Notes: generated by a model from the sequence alone, not told the origin. Shown: positions 1-7,322, counted from the stretch's first letter. The stretch: 16,439 bases of DNA from CBDUBU01 sp965365465 (GCA_965365465.1 CBDUBU010000060.1:1-16439); one strand, 5' to 3'. Numbers and translations: made by a program.

Positions 1-90
1 GATGGGCAGGATCCGGAACAGGGAATCGAACACCTGGCAGCTTCCGCTGACTTTCTCCAGGCCAAGATGAAGCAGCACGGCCTTCCATGA
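1..90 (+). CDS. C-terminal end of an unidentified protein (partial)
   Basis: Frame 1 is open from the window edge to a TGA at 88-90 and encodes 29 residues, beginning DGQDPEQGIEHLAAS and ending KQHGLP. The composition looks like an ordinary amphipathic C-terminal helix. The stop is followed 70 nt later by a strong hairpin terminator, as expected for a real gene end. The fragment is too short to assign a family, and I do not recognise it. Confidence 0.5.
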   Translation, partial: DGQDPEQGIEHLAASADFLQAKMKQHGLP

Positions 91-159
91 AGGTTTTTCG
101 GAGGGGCGCCGCATTGTCAAACTCCTGATTCCAGGAGGAGTGCGCCAGAAAAATGATCA

Positions 160-200
160 AGGCCCGGAAGTCATGGGTCCCACCGCCATGATCCGGGCCT
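160..200. terminator. Bidirectional hairpin terminator between converging genes
   Basis: AGGCCCGGA (160-168) pairs with TCCGGGCCT (192-200), and TCATGG (171-176) pairs with CCATGA (186-191). This gives a 15 bp stem with a 2 nt bulge (169-170) and a 9 nt loop. On the - strand the stem is followed by a T5 run (complement of 149-153). The + side has no T-run. It lies between the + gene ending at 90 and the - strand response regulator ending at 383, so it can serve both. Confidence 0.65.
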
Positions 201-349
201 AATCTCATTGAGCCACACATCACGGCACGCAGAGAGATGGCGCGTGATCAGATGTGATAGCCTTAACGTAAGAAAACACAAGGCGCAGGCAAAGCTCATT
301 GTTGCGGGTTGTCTGTTCCCTGTCGCAACATGGCATCCGGCCGATGCAG

Positions 350-376
350 CCTGCAAAAGCGGCGGCGGCTTGCAGG
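350..376 (-). other. Short hairpin just past the response-regulator stop
   Basis: CCTGCAA (350-356) and TTGCAGG (370-376) are perfect inverted repeats around a GC-rich loop. They begin 7 nt beyond the stop codon of the LytTR gene on the - strand. There is no T-run, so this may be a mRNA 3' stem rather than a terminator. The remaining bases to 200 hold nothing I can name. Confidence 0.3.
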
Positions 377-382
377 TGAATG

Positions 383-1180
383 TTATCCCAGCGTCGCGTT
401 TACCCGGTCTCGGTAGCTTCTGCTCATTTTGAGTCGCTTGCCGTCATGGAGGATAACGATACACCCACCATTCAAGTGAGGAATGATTTCCTTGATGCGA
501 TGCACATTGACTAAGGTGGAGCGGTGGATACGAACGAACCGGGTAGGATCGAGGCGCTGTTCTACGTTGGTAAGGCTTTCCCGGAGCAGATGGGATTTCT
601 GTCCGGAGTACAGCCTCACGTAAACACCTTCAGCTTCGACCCAATCCACTTGATCGGCGTCCACAAAAACGAGCCGGCTGCCTGTTTTCAGGACAAGCCG
701 GTTTGAATAGGAAGCAGTTACGGGAGCCGGAGCCGGCGGTGAAAGTTTCCGGTCATCATGGTAAGCGTGCAGAAGCGAGAGCAACTGGTCGGTGTAGGTT
801 TTGATCTGGCGTGCATGGATGCGTTCGCGGCTCCGCTGAAGCGCAGTCCTGAATCTATCCTCACTGAAAGGTTTCAGCAGGTAATCGATTGCGTTCTCCT
901 CGAACGCGCGCACCGCGTACTTGTCATAGGCGGTGATGAAGATGAATACGGGCCTTGTCAGATCGCCAAGCCTGTCTATCATCTCAAACCCTCCGATGTC
1001 GCCCATCTGTATATCCAGAAAAACGAGATGCGGATCAAGCTGTTCGATGGAAGCGAGCGCGTGCGCGCCATCAGCGCATTCCCCTGCAATCTCGATGTCA
1101 GGTTCGTTTTCCAGCAGCTTGCGGATACGCAACCGGGCCAGTTGCTCATCATCGACAATCAGGGAGCGAATCTTTTCCAT
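383..1180 (-). CDS. LytTR-family DNA-binding response regulator
   Basis: A 265-residue cytoplasmic two-component regulator. Residues 1-120 form a CheY-like receiver with the acidic pair D10/D11, phospho-acceptor D56 (in FLDIQM), T83 and K103 (in LLKPF). A linker of about 40 residues leads to a C-terminal LytTR DNA-binding domain (about 160-262), with the family's typical VDWVEAEGVYVRL and FVRIHRSTLVNV segments. LytTR proteins usually bind direct repeats of about 9 bp spaced about two helical turns apart. The partner is almost certainly the LytS-type kinase encoded 207 bp upstream on the same strand. That 207 bp gap has no gene I can support, so this gene may have its own promoter. No clear ribosome-binding site precedes the ATG. 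The targets are unknown. Confidence 0.93.
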   Translation of the reverse strand: MEKIRSLIVDDEQLARLRIRKLLENEPDIEIAGECADGAHALASIEQLDPHLVFLDIQMGDIGGFEMIDRLGDLTRPVFIFITAYDKYAVRAFEENAIDYLLKPFSEDRFRTALQRSRERIHARQIKTYTDQLLSLLHAYHDDRKLSPPAPAPVTASYSNRLVLKTGSRLVFVDADQVDWVEAEGVYVRLYSGQKSHLLRESLTNVEQRLDPTRFVRIHRSTLVNVHRIKEIIPHLNGGCIVILHDGKRLKMSRSYRDRVNATLG

Positions 1181-1387
1181 AAGTCAAATCAGGCTGCACC
1201 CGAAGAATCAGGTTTGTATGCGTGCGTATCCAGTCTTTAGCCTGGAAGGATTGCTGCGTTACGGAGAAAACACGCGAGGGGTTACGTCTGGTTTGAAAGC
1301 GCCCCTGTTTTGCAAGCACCCCTGGAGGGTCACGCGCCTGTCATCTGAACGGTGCAATCGATCCTGAAGCCGATGACCTTGACGGCT

Positions 1388-2551
1388 TTATGAGATGGCT
1401 TCCAGGGTATCGGCCTCTGTATAAAAAGGAATCCGCACCGTGACGCACAGCCCTCCATCCGGAACTGTCTCGAAAAGGAGTTGGCAGGACCTGCCATACA
1501 GTTGCTTCAGCCGCTCCTGCGTATTACGGAGACCAATTCCGGTCTTCAGGGATTTTCCGGATCCATTTGGATCGAGGCCGGGGCCGTTATCTGTAACCTG
1601 CATCACGAGATTGTTGTCTTCCCGGAAAACGTGAACAGCAACCCGGCTGGGCTGTCCGTGAGGCGCAGCGCCATGCAGCACAGCATTCTCAACCAGAGGC
1701 TGCAATATGAGGGTAGGGACCCGCGCATTTGTTGTTCCCGGTTCCATATCAATAGAAACGTGCAGCTTGTCCTGAAAGCGAATCTGTTGAATCTCAAGGT
1801 ATCTCCCGACAAAGGCAATCTCCTGCCGCACGCTCACGTCATGTGTGTCCACATGATCCAGCGTGAGGCGCAACAATTCGCTCAGGAGCGTCAGCATATT
1901 GCGGGATGCCTGTATGTCCTCGTCCATCAACGCCGAGATTGCGTTGAGCGTGTTGAACAGAAAATGAGGATGAAGCTGCATCTCCAACGCCTGAAACCTG
2001 GCCTCTGCAAGCTGGGCCTGGAGTTGCGAAGTTCGCACTTCGCGCTCGCGGTACTTGCGCTGGTAGTCGAACGCGTAGGACACGGCAACGATGGCCCAGT
2101 ATACCAGCAGATCAACGGAGATGCTGGCAATCAGATTGTATGTGAATTCAGACCAGAGGCTGCCCCCGTTCCCTCCTGTGAGAAGGCTGTACGCGGCTCG
2201 TATCAGGGAAAACAGGGTGACATCCAGAAAGGAAATAACAACCCACCCGATCAAGTGAGCTGCCAGCATTCTGAACCACTGTCCCCGATCCAGGGGGAAT
2301 CGGCGGGCCAGATAGAGCACGAGGGGAGCAAGCAGGATCCAGATCCACCATCCGACGACGACCCAGGCTGTTCTGCTGAGTGAGAACTCAACCTGCGCGT
2401 CTGCTATGGAAAAGAAGTAATACCGCGCCGCGAAAACGAGACCGACAAACGTGGAAACCACGAATACGATTCCCCACATAAGCGGGGGTGTTCGCCAGTT
2501 ATGCGGTTCCTCTAAACTTCCGGGCGGTTCGATAAAGGTTGTTCTGGTCAT
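1388..2551 (-). CDS. LytS-type sensor histidine kinase (His_kinase PF06580 family)
   Basis: A 387-residue inner-membrane kinase. Four hydrophobic segments (about 24-47, 63-82, 95-117 and 138-160) are followed by a coiled-coil-like linker (165-190). The phospho-acceptor box is LHPHFLFN, with H196 as the likely acceptor. The HATPase domain has its N-box at LVENAVLHG (N289), then DNGPGL (321-326) and GIGLRN (338-343). This is the architecture of the LytS/YehU-like group that pairs with LytTR regulators. No extracellular ligand-binding domain is visible, so the stimulus is probably sensed in or near the membrane. The start at 2551 has no good Shine-Dalgarno. It overlaps the stop of a doubtful 72-codon upstream ORF as ATGA. 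Confidence 0.93.
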   Translation of the reverse strand: MTRTTFIEPPGSLEEPHNWRTPPLMWGIVFVVSTFVGLVFAARYYFFSIADAQVEFSLSRTAWVVVGWWIWILLAPLVLYLARRFPLDRGQWFRMLAAHLIGWVVISFLDVTLFSLIRAAYSLLTGGNGGSLWSEFTYNLIASISVDLLVYWAIVAVSYAFDYQRKYREREVRTSQLQAQLAEARFQALEMQLHPHFLFNTLNAISALMDEDIQASRNMLTLLSELLRLTLDHVDTHDVSVRQEIAFVGRYLEIQQIRFQDKLHVSIDMEPGTTNARVPTLILQPLVENAVLHGAAPHGQPSRVAVHVFREDNNLVMQVTDNGPGLDPNGSGKSLKTGIGLRNTQERLKQLYGRSCQLLFETVPDGGLCVTVRIPFYTEADTLEAIS

Positions 2552-2592
2552 TCCGGGACTACGTTCGCAAAGCGATTAACTGCAAATAATAG

Positions 2593-2656
2593 GGTGATTG
2601 ACATGGCAAAAAGAAAGCGAATGATACGGAACGTCGTTTTTTGATTATCAATCACC
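2593..2656. promoter_or_regulatory. Candidate operator: GGTGATTGA inverted repeat upstream of the kinase gene
   Basis: GGTGATTGA (2593-2601) is repeated inverted as TCAATCACC (2648-2656). The right copy overlaps a perfect 5-1-5 palindrome, TTGAT-T-ATCAA (2641-2651), which follows a T-run. The site lies 42-105 bp upstream of the kinase start. A TATTAT hexamer on the - strand (within 2583-2592) could be a -10 box, but I see no convincing -35. The operator role is inferred from position and symmetry only. Confidence 0.35.
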
Positions 2657-2774
2657 GCCAGATGTTGTGAACGGCAATCGGCGCCTTTCATCTGTCCTTT
2701 CCAGGACGCTCCAGGGAGTTGTTGACCGAAGCGCTGCAAAGCAACCCTCCATTCTACGCCTTGCAACGGGTCAG

Positions 2775-2817
2775 GCGCACTTCACTACAAATAAAAGCGC
2801 TTCGCTACATCGTGCGC
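2775..2817. promoter_or_regulatory. 20 bp-spaced direct repeats inside an inverted repeat
   Basis: The 13-mers at 2777-2789 and 2797-2809 match as GC(A/G)CTTC(A/G)CTACA, with 11 of 13 identical and a period of exactly 20 bp. They are enclosed by GCGCAC (2775-2780) and GTGCGC (2812-2817). The site is 74-116 bp upstream of the HEAT-protein start, in the region shared with the kinase gene. Direct repeats about two helical turns apart are the usual geometry for LytTR regulators, so this is a candidate site for the neighbouring regulator. The rest of 2552-2890 shows no gene I would support. Confidence 0.35.
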
Positions 2818-2890
2818 AGCCCGCCGCTCAACGCTGCGTAAGGCACATCAAAGACCATCATCACCCACGGAACATCAGACCGAGGACACC

Positions 2891-3337
2891 ATGAAACGAC
2901 TGACTGTGAGCTCATCCATGCTTCTGCTCGCCACGATACTGATCGGCGCCTTGCCGGCAAACGCGCAGCACAATATCGCGGATCTTTCGCCGAAATGGTG
3001 GAATGCCGTTGAAACGCAGCATACCCTGTCGCTCGATTCTCCGATTAACCGTATTCGCTCCATGACGCTCAAACAAATCAGCTACCTTGCGACCTATTAT
3101 CCCGACCAGATCGACTTCGATACGACCGTTCCCCGGCTCCTGGAAGTCTATGAAAATGACAGGAGCCGCCAGTGCCGCTCTCTGGCCGTCGATGCACTCG
3201 AAGCCATCGGAGACGAGTATGCCATGACGCGCCTGGCGGAACTGGCAAAGCAGGAATCGTCCTCCGAGGTTCGCGCCCGAACGCTTGAAGCCGTTGCTGC
3301 CTTCGAGCAAGGACGCATTGCCGATCTGGGGTTGTGA
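2891..3337 (+). CDS. Small exported HEAT-repeat-like protein
   Basis: A 148-residue protein with a classical signal peptide: MKR, then a hydrophobic core (about 8-21) and a likely cleavage site after ANA (residue 25). The mature part is helical. From about residue 50 to 140 it shows two to three HEAT-like helix pairs, for example VPRLLEVYEND, CRSLAVDALEAIGDEYAMTRLAELA and SEVRARTLEAVAAFEQG. HEAT repeats generally mediate protein binding, so a periplasmic or surface adaptor role is plausible but unproven. GAGGA ends 4 nt before the ATG and supports this start. The gene is divergent from the LytS/LytTR pair across a shared regulatory region and stands alone, closed by a strong terminator. Confidence 0.85.
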   Translation: MKRLTVSSSMLLLATILIGALPANAQHNIADLSPKWWNAVETQHTLSLDSPINRIRSMTLKQISYLATYYPDQIDFDTTVPRLLEVYENDRSRQCRSLAVDALEAIGDEYAMTRLAELAKQESSSEVRARTLEAVAAFEQGRIADLGL

Positions 3338-3398
3338 GCGTTGCCATAGCAGGGACTGGAGCGGCCTCATAAAGATCGGGTTTAGCATACGAGTACAG

Positions 3399-3442
3399 GC
3401 AGGTTGCAAGGTTTCGTAAACCCTGCAACCTGCTTCTTTTCT
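3399..3442 (+). terminator. Strong rho-independent terminator
   Basis: GCAGGTTGCA (3399-3408) and TGCAACCTGC (3424-3433) pair fully, and the stem continues inward for five more pairs after one mismatch. The loop is only 3 nt (CGT). TTCTTTTCT follows directly. It lies 62 nt beyond the stop of the HEAT-repeat gene. Confidence 0.9.
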
Positions 3443-3626
3443 GGCGCATATCCTTCCAGAAAGCCCGCCTCTCGTCTGCTGTAAATGTAATCTCCGTGAC
3501 AATCCCATAAACCGGCAGAGAGCTTCCGGCGCGATGCGCGTTAGAAAGGAAGTTTTACCTGCTATCGCAGTCGCAATGCGGCGGATAGCCGTAGCGTGAG
3601 GTCGCAAACAAAAAGACGAGAAGAGC

Positions 3627-4364
3627 ATGGATAATTCCTGGAAGAGTATGACAGCCGCTGCCCTGCGTACGCCGGAGCATGGAACCAGCCGGATAAACGT
3701 CGGGCGTAAAGAACGAATCGTGTCGGCTATCGGAGGCGGGCTGCTTGTGGTGTACGGGATTACACGCGGCTCGCTGGGAGGCGTAGCTGCGGCGGCAGCC
3801 GGTGCTGTTCTGCTCTATCGGGGCAGCACAGGGCACTGTCCTGCTTTTTCCCTGATGGGAATTGATACTTCGGAGTTGGGTGAAACCGCAACCCCGCTTC
3901 ATATCGAAGAAAGCATCACTGTCAACAAACCGAGGGGGGATCTGTATGCGTACTGGCGCGACGTGGAGCATTTACCCCGGTTCATGCATCATCTGGAAAC
4001 GGTAAAGCATATTGACGAGCGCTATTCGCACTGGGAGGCGCGTCTGCCTCGGAACATGGGGACTGTTTCCTGGGAGGCGGAAGTCATACGCGACAATCCC
4101 GGTGAAGAGATTTCCTGGCGCTCTTTGCCCGGATCGGACGTGGATCACGCGGGCGTTGTCCGTTTCAAAGATGCGCCTGGAGGCCGGGGCACGGAAGTGG
4201 ATGTCACGATCTCCTATCGCGCTCCCGCCGGATACGTTGGCGCCTCTGTGGCAAGCCTCCTGGCTCCGGCCTTTTCTCAAGTAGTGAGGGAAGATATACG
4301 GCGATTCAAGAACCTGATGGAAGCAGGCGAAATTCCAACCAGCGACGGGCAGCCTACCGGCTAG
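3627..4364 (+). CDS. DUF2892-SRPBCC fusion protein (COG5637-like cyclase/dehydrase)
   Basis: A 245-residue protein in two parts. Residues about 22-77 resemble a DUF2892/YgaP-type membrane segment: INVGRKERIVSAIGGGLLVVYG, a second glycine/alanine-rich helix, then YRGSTGHCPAFSLMGID. Residues about 92-235 are an SRPBCC (START-like) fold of the polyketide-cyclase group: IEESITVNKPRGDLYAYWRDVEHLPRFM at the start, the WEAEV and ISWRSLPGSD strands, and a C-terminal amphipathic helix. SRPBCC domains bind hydrophobic ligands; no substrate can be deduced. It is probably anchored to the inner membrane with the pocket in the cytoplasm. A purine-rich GAGAAGAG lies just before the ATG. It sits 70 bp upstream of an SDR gene on the same strand and may be cotranscribed with it. 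The preceding gap (3443-3626) holds only a weak stem (GCTATC at 3561, GATAGC at 3584). Confidence 0.85.
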   Translation: MDNSWKSMTAAALRTPEHGTSRINVGRKERIVSAIGGGLLVVYGITRGSLGGVAAAAAGAVLLYRGSTGHCPAFSLMGIDTSELGETATPLHIEESITVNKPRGDLYAYWRDVEHLPRFMHHLETVKHIDERYSHWEARLPRNMGTVSWEAEVIRDNPGEEISWRSLPGSDVDHAGVVRFKDAPGGRGTEVDVTISYRAPAGYVGASVASLLAPAFSQVVREDIRRFKNLMEAGEIPTSDGQPTG

Positions 4365-4375
4365 CAAATGCGAAG

Positions 4376-4387
4376 GACCGTACGGTC
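4376..4387. promoter_or_regulatory. Perfect 12 bp palindrome between SRPBCC and SDR genes
   Basis: GACCGTACGGTC is an exact palindrome with no spacer, 11 nt after the SRPBCC stop and 47 nt before the SDR start. With no room for a loop it is more like a dimer-binding site than a terminator. No function can be assigned from sequence alone. Confidence 0.3.
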
Positions 4388-4434
4388 GGGATAGCAGGCT
4401 TTGTGTTTCCGTCTCTCTATGTTTGGAGTTCAAA

Positions 4435-5478
4435 ATGTCCGGGTTGAAGCATTTCGGGGTTGCTGTGGCGATGGGAGCCGTGGGAGTTAACCTTCTGGCC
4501 CGCGCCCTGCGGTCGCAGCGCAAGATGGATTTTGCCGGTAAGACCGTGCTTATTTCCGGAGGTTCACGGGGTCTGGGCCTCGAAATGGCTCGTCTGTTCG
4601 CCAGAGAAGGGGCGTCTCTGGCGCTGCTGGCCAGGGATGGGGAGGAACTCAAACGCGCGAAGGAAGACCTGGCCGGCCTCTCTCGGGACGTAGTTACAAG
4701 GGTATGTGATGTAAGGGACCGCGAAGCTGTGCATGGCGCCGTAGAGAGCGTGCTCGCTGAGAAGGGACGCATTGATGTGCTTGTAAACTGCGCCGGGATC
4801 ATCCAGGTAGGGCCTGCTGAACACATGAGCCTTGCCGACTATAAGAACGCAATGGCTGTACACGCATGGGGGCCTCTGTACCTCATGGAAAAAATTGCTC
4901 CGGTGATGAAACGACAGGGAGGGGGGAGAGTCGTTAACATCTCCTCTATTGGAGGCAAGGTTGCTGTTCCTCATCTGGCCCCCTATTGCGTCAGCAAGTA
5001 CGCGCTGGCAGGCCTGTCGGACGAGATGCGGGCAGAACTGGCAAAGGACAATATCTACGTAACAACAGTCTGTCCCGGTCTGATGCGGACAGGATCGCAT
5101 ATAAACGCCCTGTTCAAAGGGCAGCACAAAAAAGAGTTCACCTGGTTTGCTGTTTCTGCTTCGCTGCCTGTTTCCTCGATCAATGCAGCAGATGCTGCGC
5201 GTCAGATCGTTGAAGCTTGCCGGTACGGGGATCCCCGCCTGATTATCACAATACAGGCCAAACTGCTTCATTTAATGGACGCGCTCATGCCAGGTCTTAC
5301 CGCTTCTTTTCAGAAGGCAGCGGCGCGCGCGTTGCCTTCCGAGACGGGATCGGAGGGAGACAGGATCCAGAAGGGATACGAAAGCGAAACGCCGCTGGCT
5401 CCCTCCGTGCTGACGCGGCTCTCTGATGAGGCGGCGGCCCGCAACAACGAATTGCCTGATGAAGCTCGTAACCTTTGA
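4435..5478 (+). CDS. Short-chain dehydrogenase/reductase with N-terminal hydrophobic segment
   Basis: A 347-residue classical SDR. A hydrophobic stretch (about 7-24) precedes the Rossmann fold. The NAD(P)-binding motif is SGGSRGLG (41-48), NCAG lies at 118-121, and the catalytic set is S171, Y184 and K188 (YCVSK). An extension after about residue 260 ends in a PSVLTRLSDEAAARNNEL segment that I associate with a subgroup of membrane-linked SDRs. The substrate is unknown. The ATG at 4435 is chosen because GGAG (4425-4428) sits 6 nt upstream; the in-frame TTG at 4423 would consume that ribosome-binding site. The gene overlaps the start of the next gene by 20 nt, suggesting translational coupling. 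Confidence 0.92.
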   Translation: MSGLKHFGVAVAMGAVGVNLLARALRSQRKMDFAGKTVLISGGSRGLGLEMARLFAREGASLALLARDGEELKRAKEDLAGLSRDVVTRVCDVRDREAVHGAVESVLAEKGRIDVLVNCAGIIQVGPAEHMSLADYKNAMAVHAWGPLYLMEKIAPVMKRQGGGRVVNISSIGGKVAVPHLAPYCVSKYALAGLSDEMRAELAKDNIYVTTVCPGLMRTGSHINALFKGQHKKEFTWFAVSASLPVSSINAADAARQIVEACRYGDPRLIITIQAKLLHLMDALMPGLTASFQKAAARALPSETGSEGDRIQKGYESETPLAPSVLTRLSDEAAARNNELPDEARNL

Positions 5479-6370
5479 ACGGCAAGGAGTCCCGCGCATG
5501 GGTGCGATTGCCGGCGATAACGTCATAGACGTTGCACGCGCCTGCAAATATGGCAATGGCAAGCGTGTCGGTTCGGACGCGCACCGCCCTTGTCCCTCAA
5601 GCATGGCTGCATTCCTTGAGGCCGGTGATGAGGTATGGGAAAGGGCGAAAACCGCAGTCCAACGGATTCAAGACGAGCAGCCTGTGGATGCGCCTTGCTA
5701 CCCGTTGCAAAGCGTGAGCCTGCGGACACCCGTGACGCAGCCCGGGAAGATTATCTGCACGGGCTTAAACTATCACGACCATTGCCTGGAGCAAAATGCG
5801 CCTGTGCCGGACAGGCCAATCTTCTTTGCCAAATTTACGTCGGCGCTTCTGGATCCTGAACGGGCCATTACCTGGCCTGCGGGCGCGAGTTCAAAGGTCG
5901 ATTACGAAGCGGAACTGGCCTTTGTAATCCGACGGAAGGCATACCGCGTTTCAGAGGAAGAGGCCGGCGCCTTCATTGCCGGATACACCATCCTGAACGA
6001 TGTCAGCGCACGAGATGTGCAGTTCGCAGAGGGGCAGTGGGTGCGAGCCAAATCCTTCGACACATTTTGCCCGGTAGGGCCGTGGCTGGCGACACAGGAT
6101 GAGATAGCGGACCCACATAATCTCAAAATTCGTTGCCGTGTGAATGACGTGCTGTTGCAGGATTCATCAACAAGCGAAATGATTTTTCGCATTCCGGAAC
6201 TGCTTGCCGCGCTTTCGGCAACCTGCACGCTGCTGCCGGGCGATATTGTTTCAACGGGGACGCCTGCCGGGGTGGGCATATTCAGAAAGCCGCGCGTTTT
6301 GCTCAAGCCGGGAGATGTCGTGGAAGTCGAGATTGACGGGCTGGGGGTTCTGCGCAATCCGGTGAAGTAG
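5459..6370 (+). CDS. Fumarylacetoacetate hydrolase (FAH) fold family protein
   Basis: A 303-residue FAH-fold enzyme of the short FAHD1/5-oxopent-3-ene-1,2,5-tricarboxylate type, not the roughly 420-residue eukaryote-like fumarylacetoacetase. The NYxxHxxE motif is at 104-111 (H108, E111). Metal ligands are E150 and E152 in DYEAELAFV and D181 in NDVSARD. A TGTPAGVG motif lies near the C-terminus. Members cleave C-C bonds or decarboxylate acylpyruvates such as oxaloacetate with Mg or Mn. The start MKLVTF at 5459 fits the family better than the in-frame ATG 33 nt upstream and overlaps the SDR stop by 20 nt. It could act in the homogentisate route, given hpd and hmgA about 4.5 kb away, but FAHD1-like members usually do something else. 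The next gene converges after 52 bp with no obvious terminator. Confidence 0.9.
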   Translation: MKLVTFERQGVPRMGAIAGDNVIDVARACKYGNGKRVGSDAHRPCPSSMAAFLEAGDEVWERAKTAVQRIQDEQPVDAPCYPLQSVSLRTPVTQPGKIICTGLNYHDHCLEQNAPVPDRPIFFAKFTSALLDPERAITWPAGASSKVDYEAELAFVIRRKAYRVSEEEAGAFIAGYTILNDVSARDVQFAEGQWVRAKSFDTFCPVGPWLATQDEIADPHNLKIRCRVNDVLLQDSSTSEMIFRIPELLAALSATCTLLPGDIVSTGTPAGVGIFRKPRVLLKPGDVVEVEIDGLGVLRNPVK

Positions 6371-6422
6371 CGCCGGAAACGCCAGAACATTGTTGAAGAG
6401 GCGAAAGGAGAGATAAGACCGT

Positions 6423-7322
6423 CTAGCTGTGAAGCATTTCTTCTACATAGGTCACTGCCTGTGGTGAAATTGACTCGATGAACTCGACTAGATCGGCAAC
6501 CGGTATCCTGGCGGACTTTGCCAGCGCCGCCATTTGCGCCGTAGGCTCAAACGATTGACGGCCTGCGTTGATCTTATAAAGGTGTTCAGTGGCCGAGATG
6601 CTCACGAGAAGTGCAAGCGCCAGGGGTTGCAACTGGTCGTCCCGAATCTGGCCCGGCGTTCGGTAGCTGCGGACTACGGTAACGATGTCGTCGGGGAGGT
6701 GCCATCGTTCGAGGGCGAGTGCTCCAAGCTGCGCATGGTCGGTCCCGAAAATAAGCTGCTCGGCAGCCGGTGTCGGGGCGAACCCGTCCTCATTGGTCCA
6801 CCATAGCGCTTCGTAGTCATTGGGCTTGTTGTACAGAAGAACGAGCCTGCCGACTGCATGTAAAAGACCAACCGTGAACGCAGATGCCTTTCCGGGCAAC
6901 TGCAAGCGCATGGCGATTTCCTGTCCGAAGAAAGCGGCTCCCAGACTGAGCCGCATGATCTGTTCAAAAATTTTCTCCTGTTCTGCCGAATGGACGACCT
7001 CTTTGAGTTTCATCATGCCGGCCGTCAGGACAATGTTGCAGACTTCGAGAAACCCCAGGAGAAATATGGCTTTCCTGATGTCCCCGATGCGCCTGCGCAT
7101 TCCATAATACGCCGAATTAATCCTCCGGAGAACGGAGGCTGAAACCAGGGGATCGGTGTTGACGATTTCTACAAGGCGATGGGTGTCGGGTACATCCAAC
7201 TGCTCGGCAATGAGATTCGACACTTCAGCAACGGTTCTCGGCAGCGGAGGGAACCGCATCTCCAGATTGGGCGCGTGCTCAAAGCGCGTGGCTGGTATAA
7301 ATCCGGCAGTAGGTTCTGACAT
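6423..7322 (-). CDS. Stand-alone HDOD-domain protein
   Basis: A 299-residue cytoplasmic protein. An HDOD domain (PF08668) covers about 24-220: FPPLPRTVAEVSNLIAEQL, IVNTDPLVSASVLRRINSAYYGMRR, IGDIRKAIFLLGFLEVCNIVL and GLLHAVGRLVLL are characteristic. HDOD domains are related to HD-type phosphohydrolases but generally lack the metal-binding residues, and they act in signalling. The C-terminal 80 residues are helical with no named domain. There is no receiver, GGDEF or kinase domain attached. The 262 bp upstream contains a short direct-repeat pair (7359-7376). No Shine-Dalgarno precedes the ATG. Confidence 0.88.
   Translation of the reverse strand: MSEPTAGFIPATRFEHAPNLEMRFPPLPRTVAEVSNLIAEQLDVPDTHRLVEIVNTDPLVSASVLRRINSAYYGMRRRIGDIRKAIFLLGFLEVCNIVLTAGMMKLKEVVHSAEQEKIFEQIMRLSLGAAFFGQEIAMRLQLPGKASAFTVGLLHAVGRLVLLYNKPNDYEALWWTNEDGFAPTPAAEQLIFGTDHAQLGALALERWHLPDDIVTVVRSYRTPGQIRDDQLQPLALALLVSISATEHLYKINAGRQSFEPTAQMAALAKSARIPVADLVEFIESISPQAVTYVEEMLHS

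Noticed and set aside
21..34. GGGAATCGAAC resembles the complement of a tRNA T-arm.
   Set aside because: The flanking bases do not form the 5 bp T-stem, no other tRNA arms are present, and the stretch is in the open frame of the partial gene.
1481..2383. A 300-codon + strand open frame opposite the kinase gene.
   Set aside because: The - strand kinase has all its catalytic motifs; the antisense frame is open because of codon bias.
2548..2766. A 72-codon - strand ORF whose stop overlaps the kinase start as ATGA and which contains a hydrophobic stretch (FRIIRFLFAMSITLLFAVNRF).
   Set aside because: The ATGA overlap is suggestive, but the N-terminal part has no protein-like pattern, no ribosome-binding site is seen, and it covers the candidate operator DNA. 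It needs conservation evidence.
4423..4434. A TTG start giving four extra residues to the SDR.
   Set aside because: This codon overlaps the GGAG that serves the ATG at 4435.
3972..4826. A 284-codon - strand open frame across the SRPBCC-SDR junction.
   Set aside because: It spans two well-supported + strand genes and is rich in low-complexity Ser/Arg/Pro, typical of a shadow frame.
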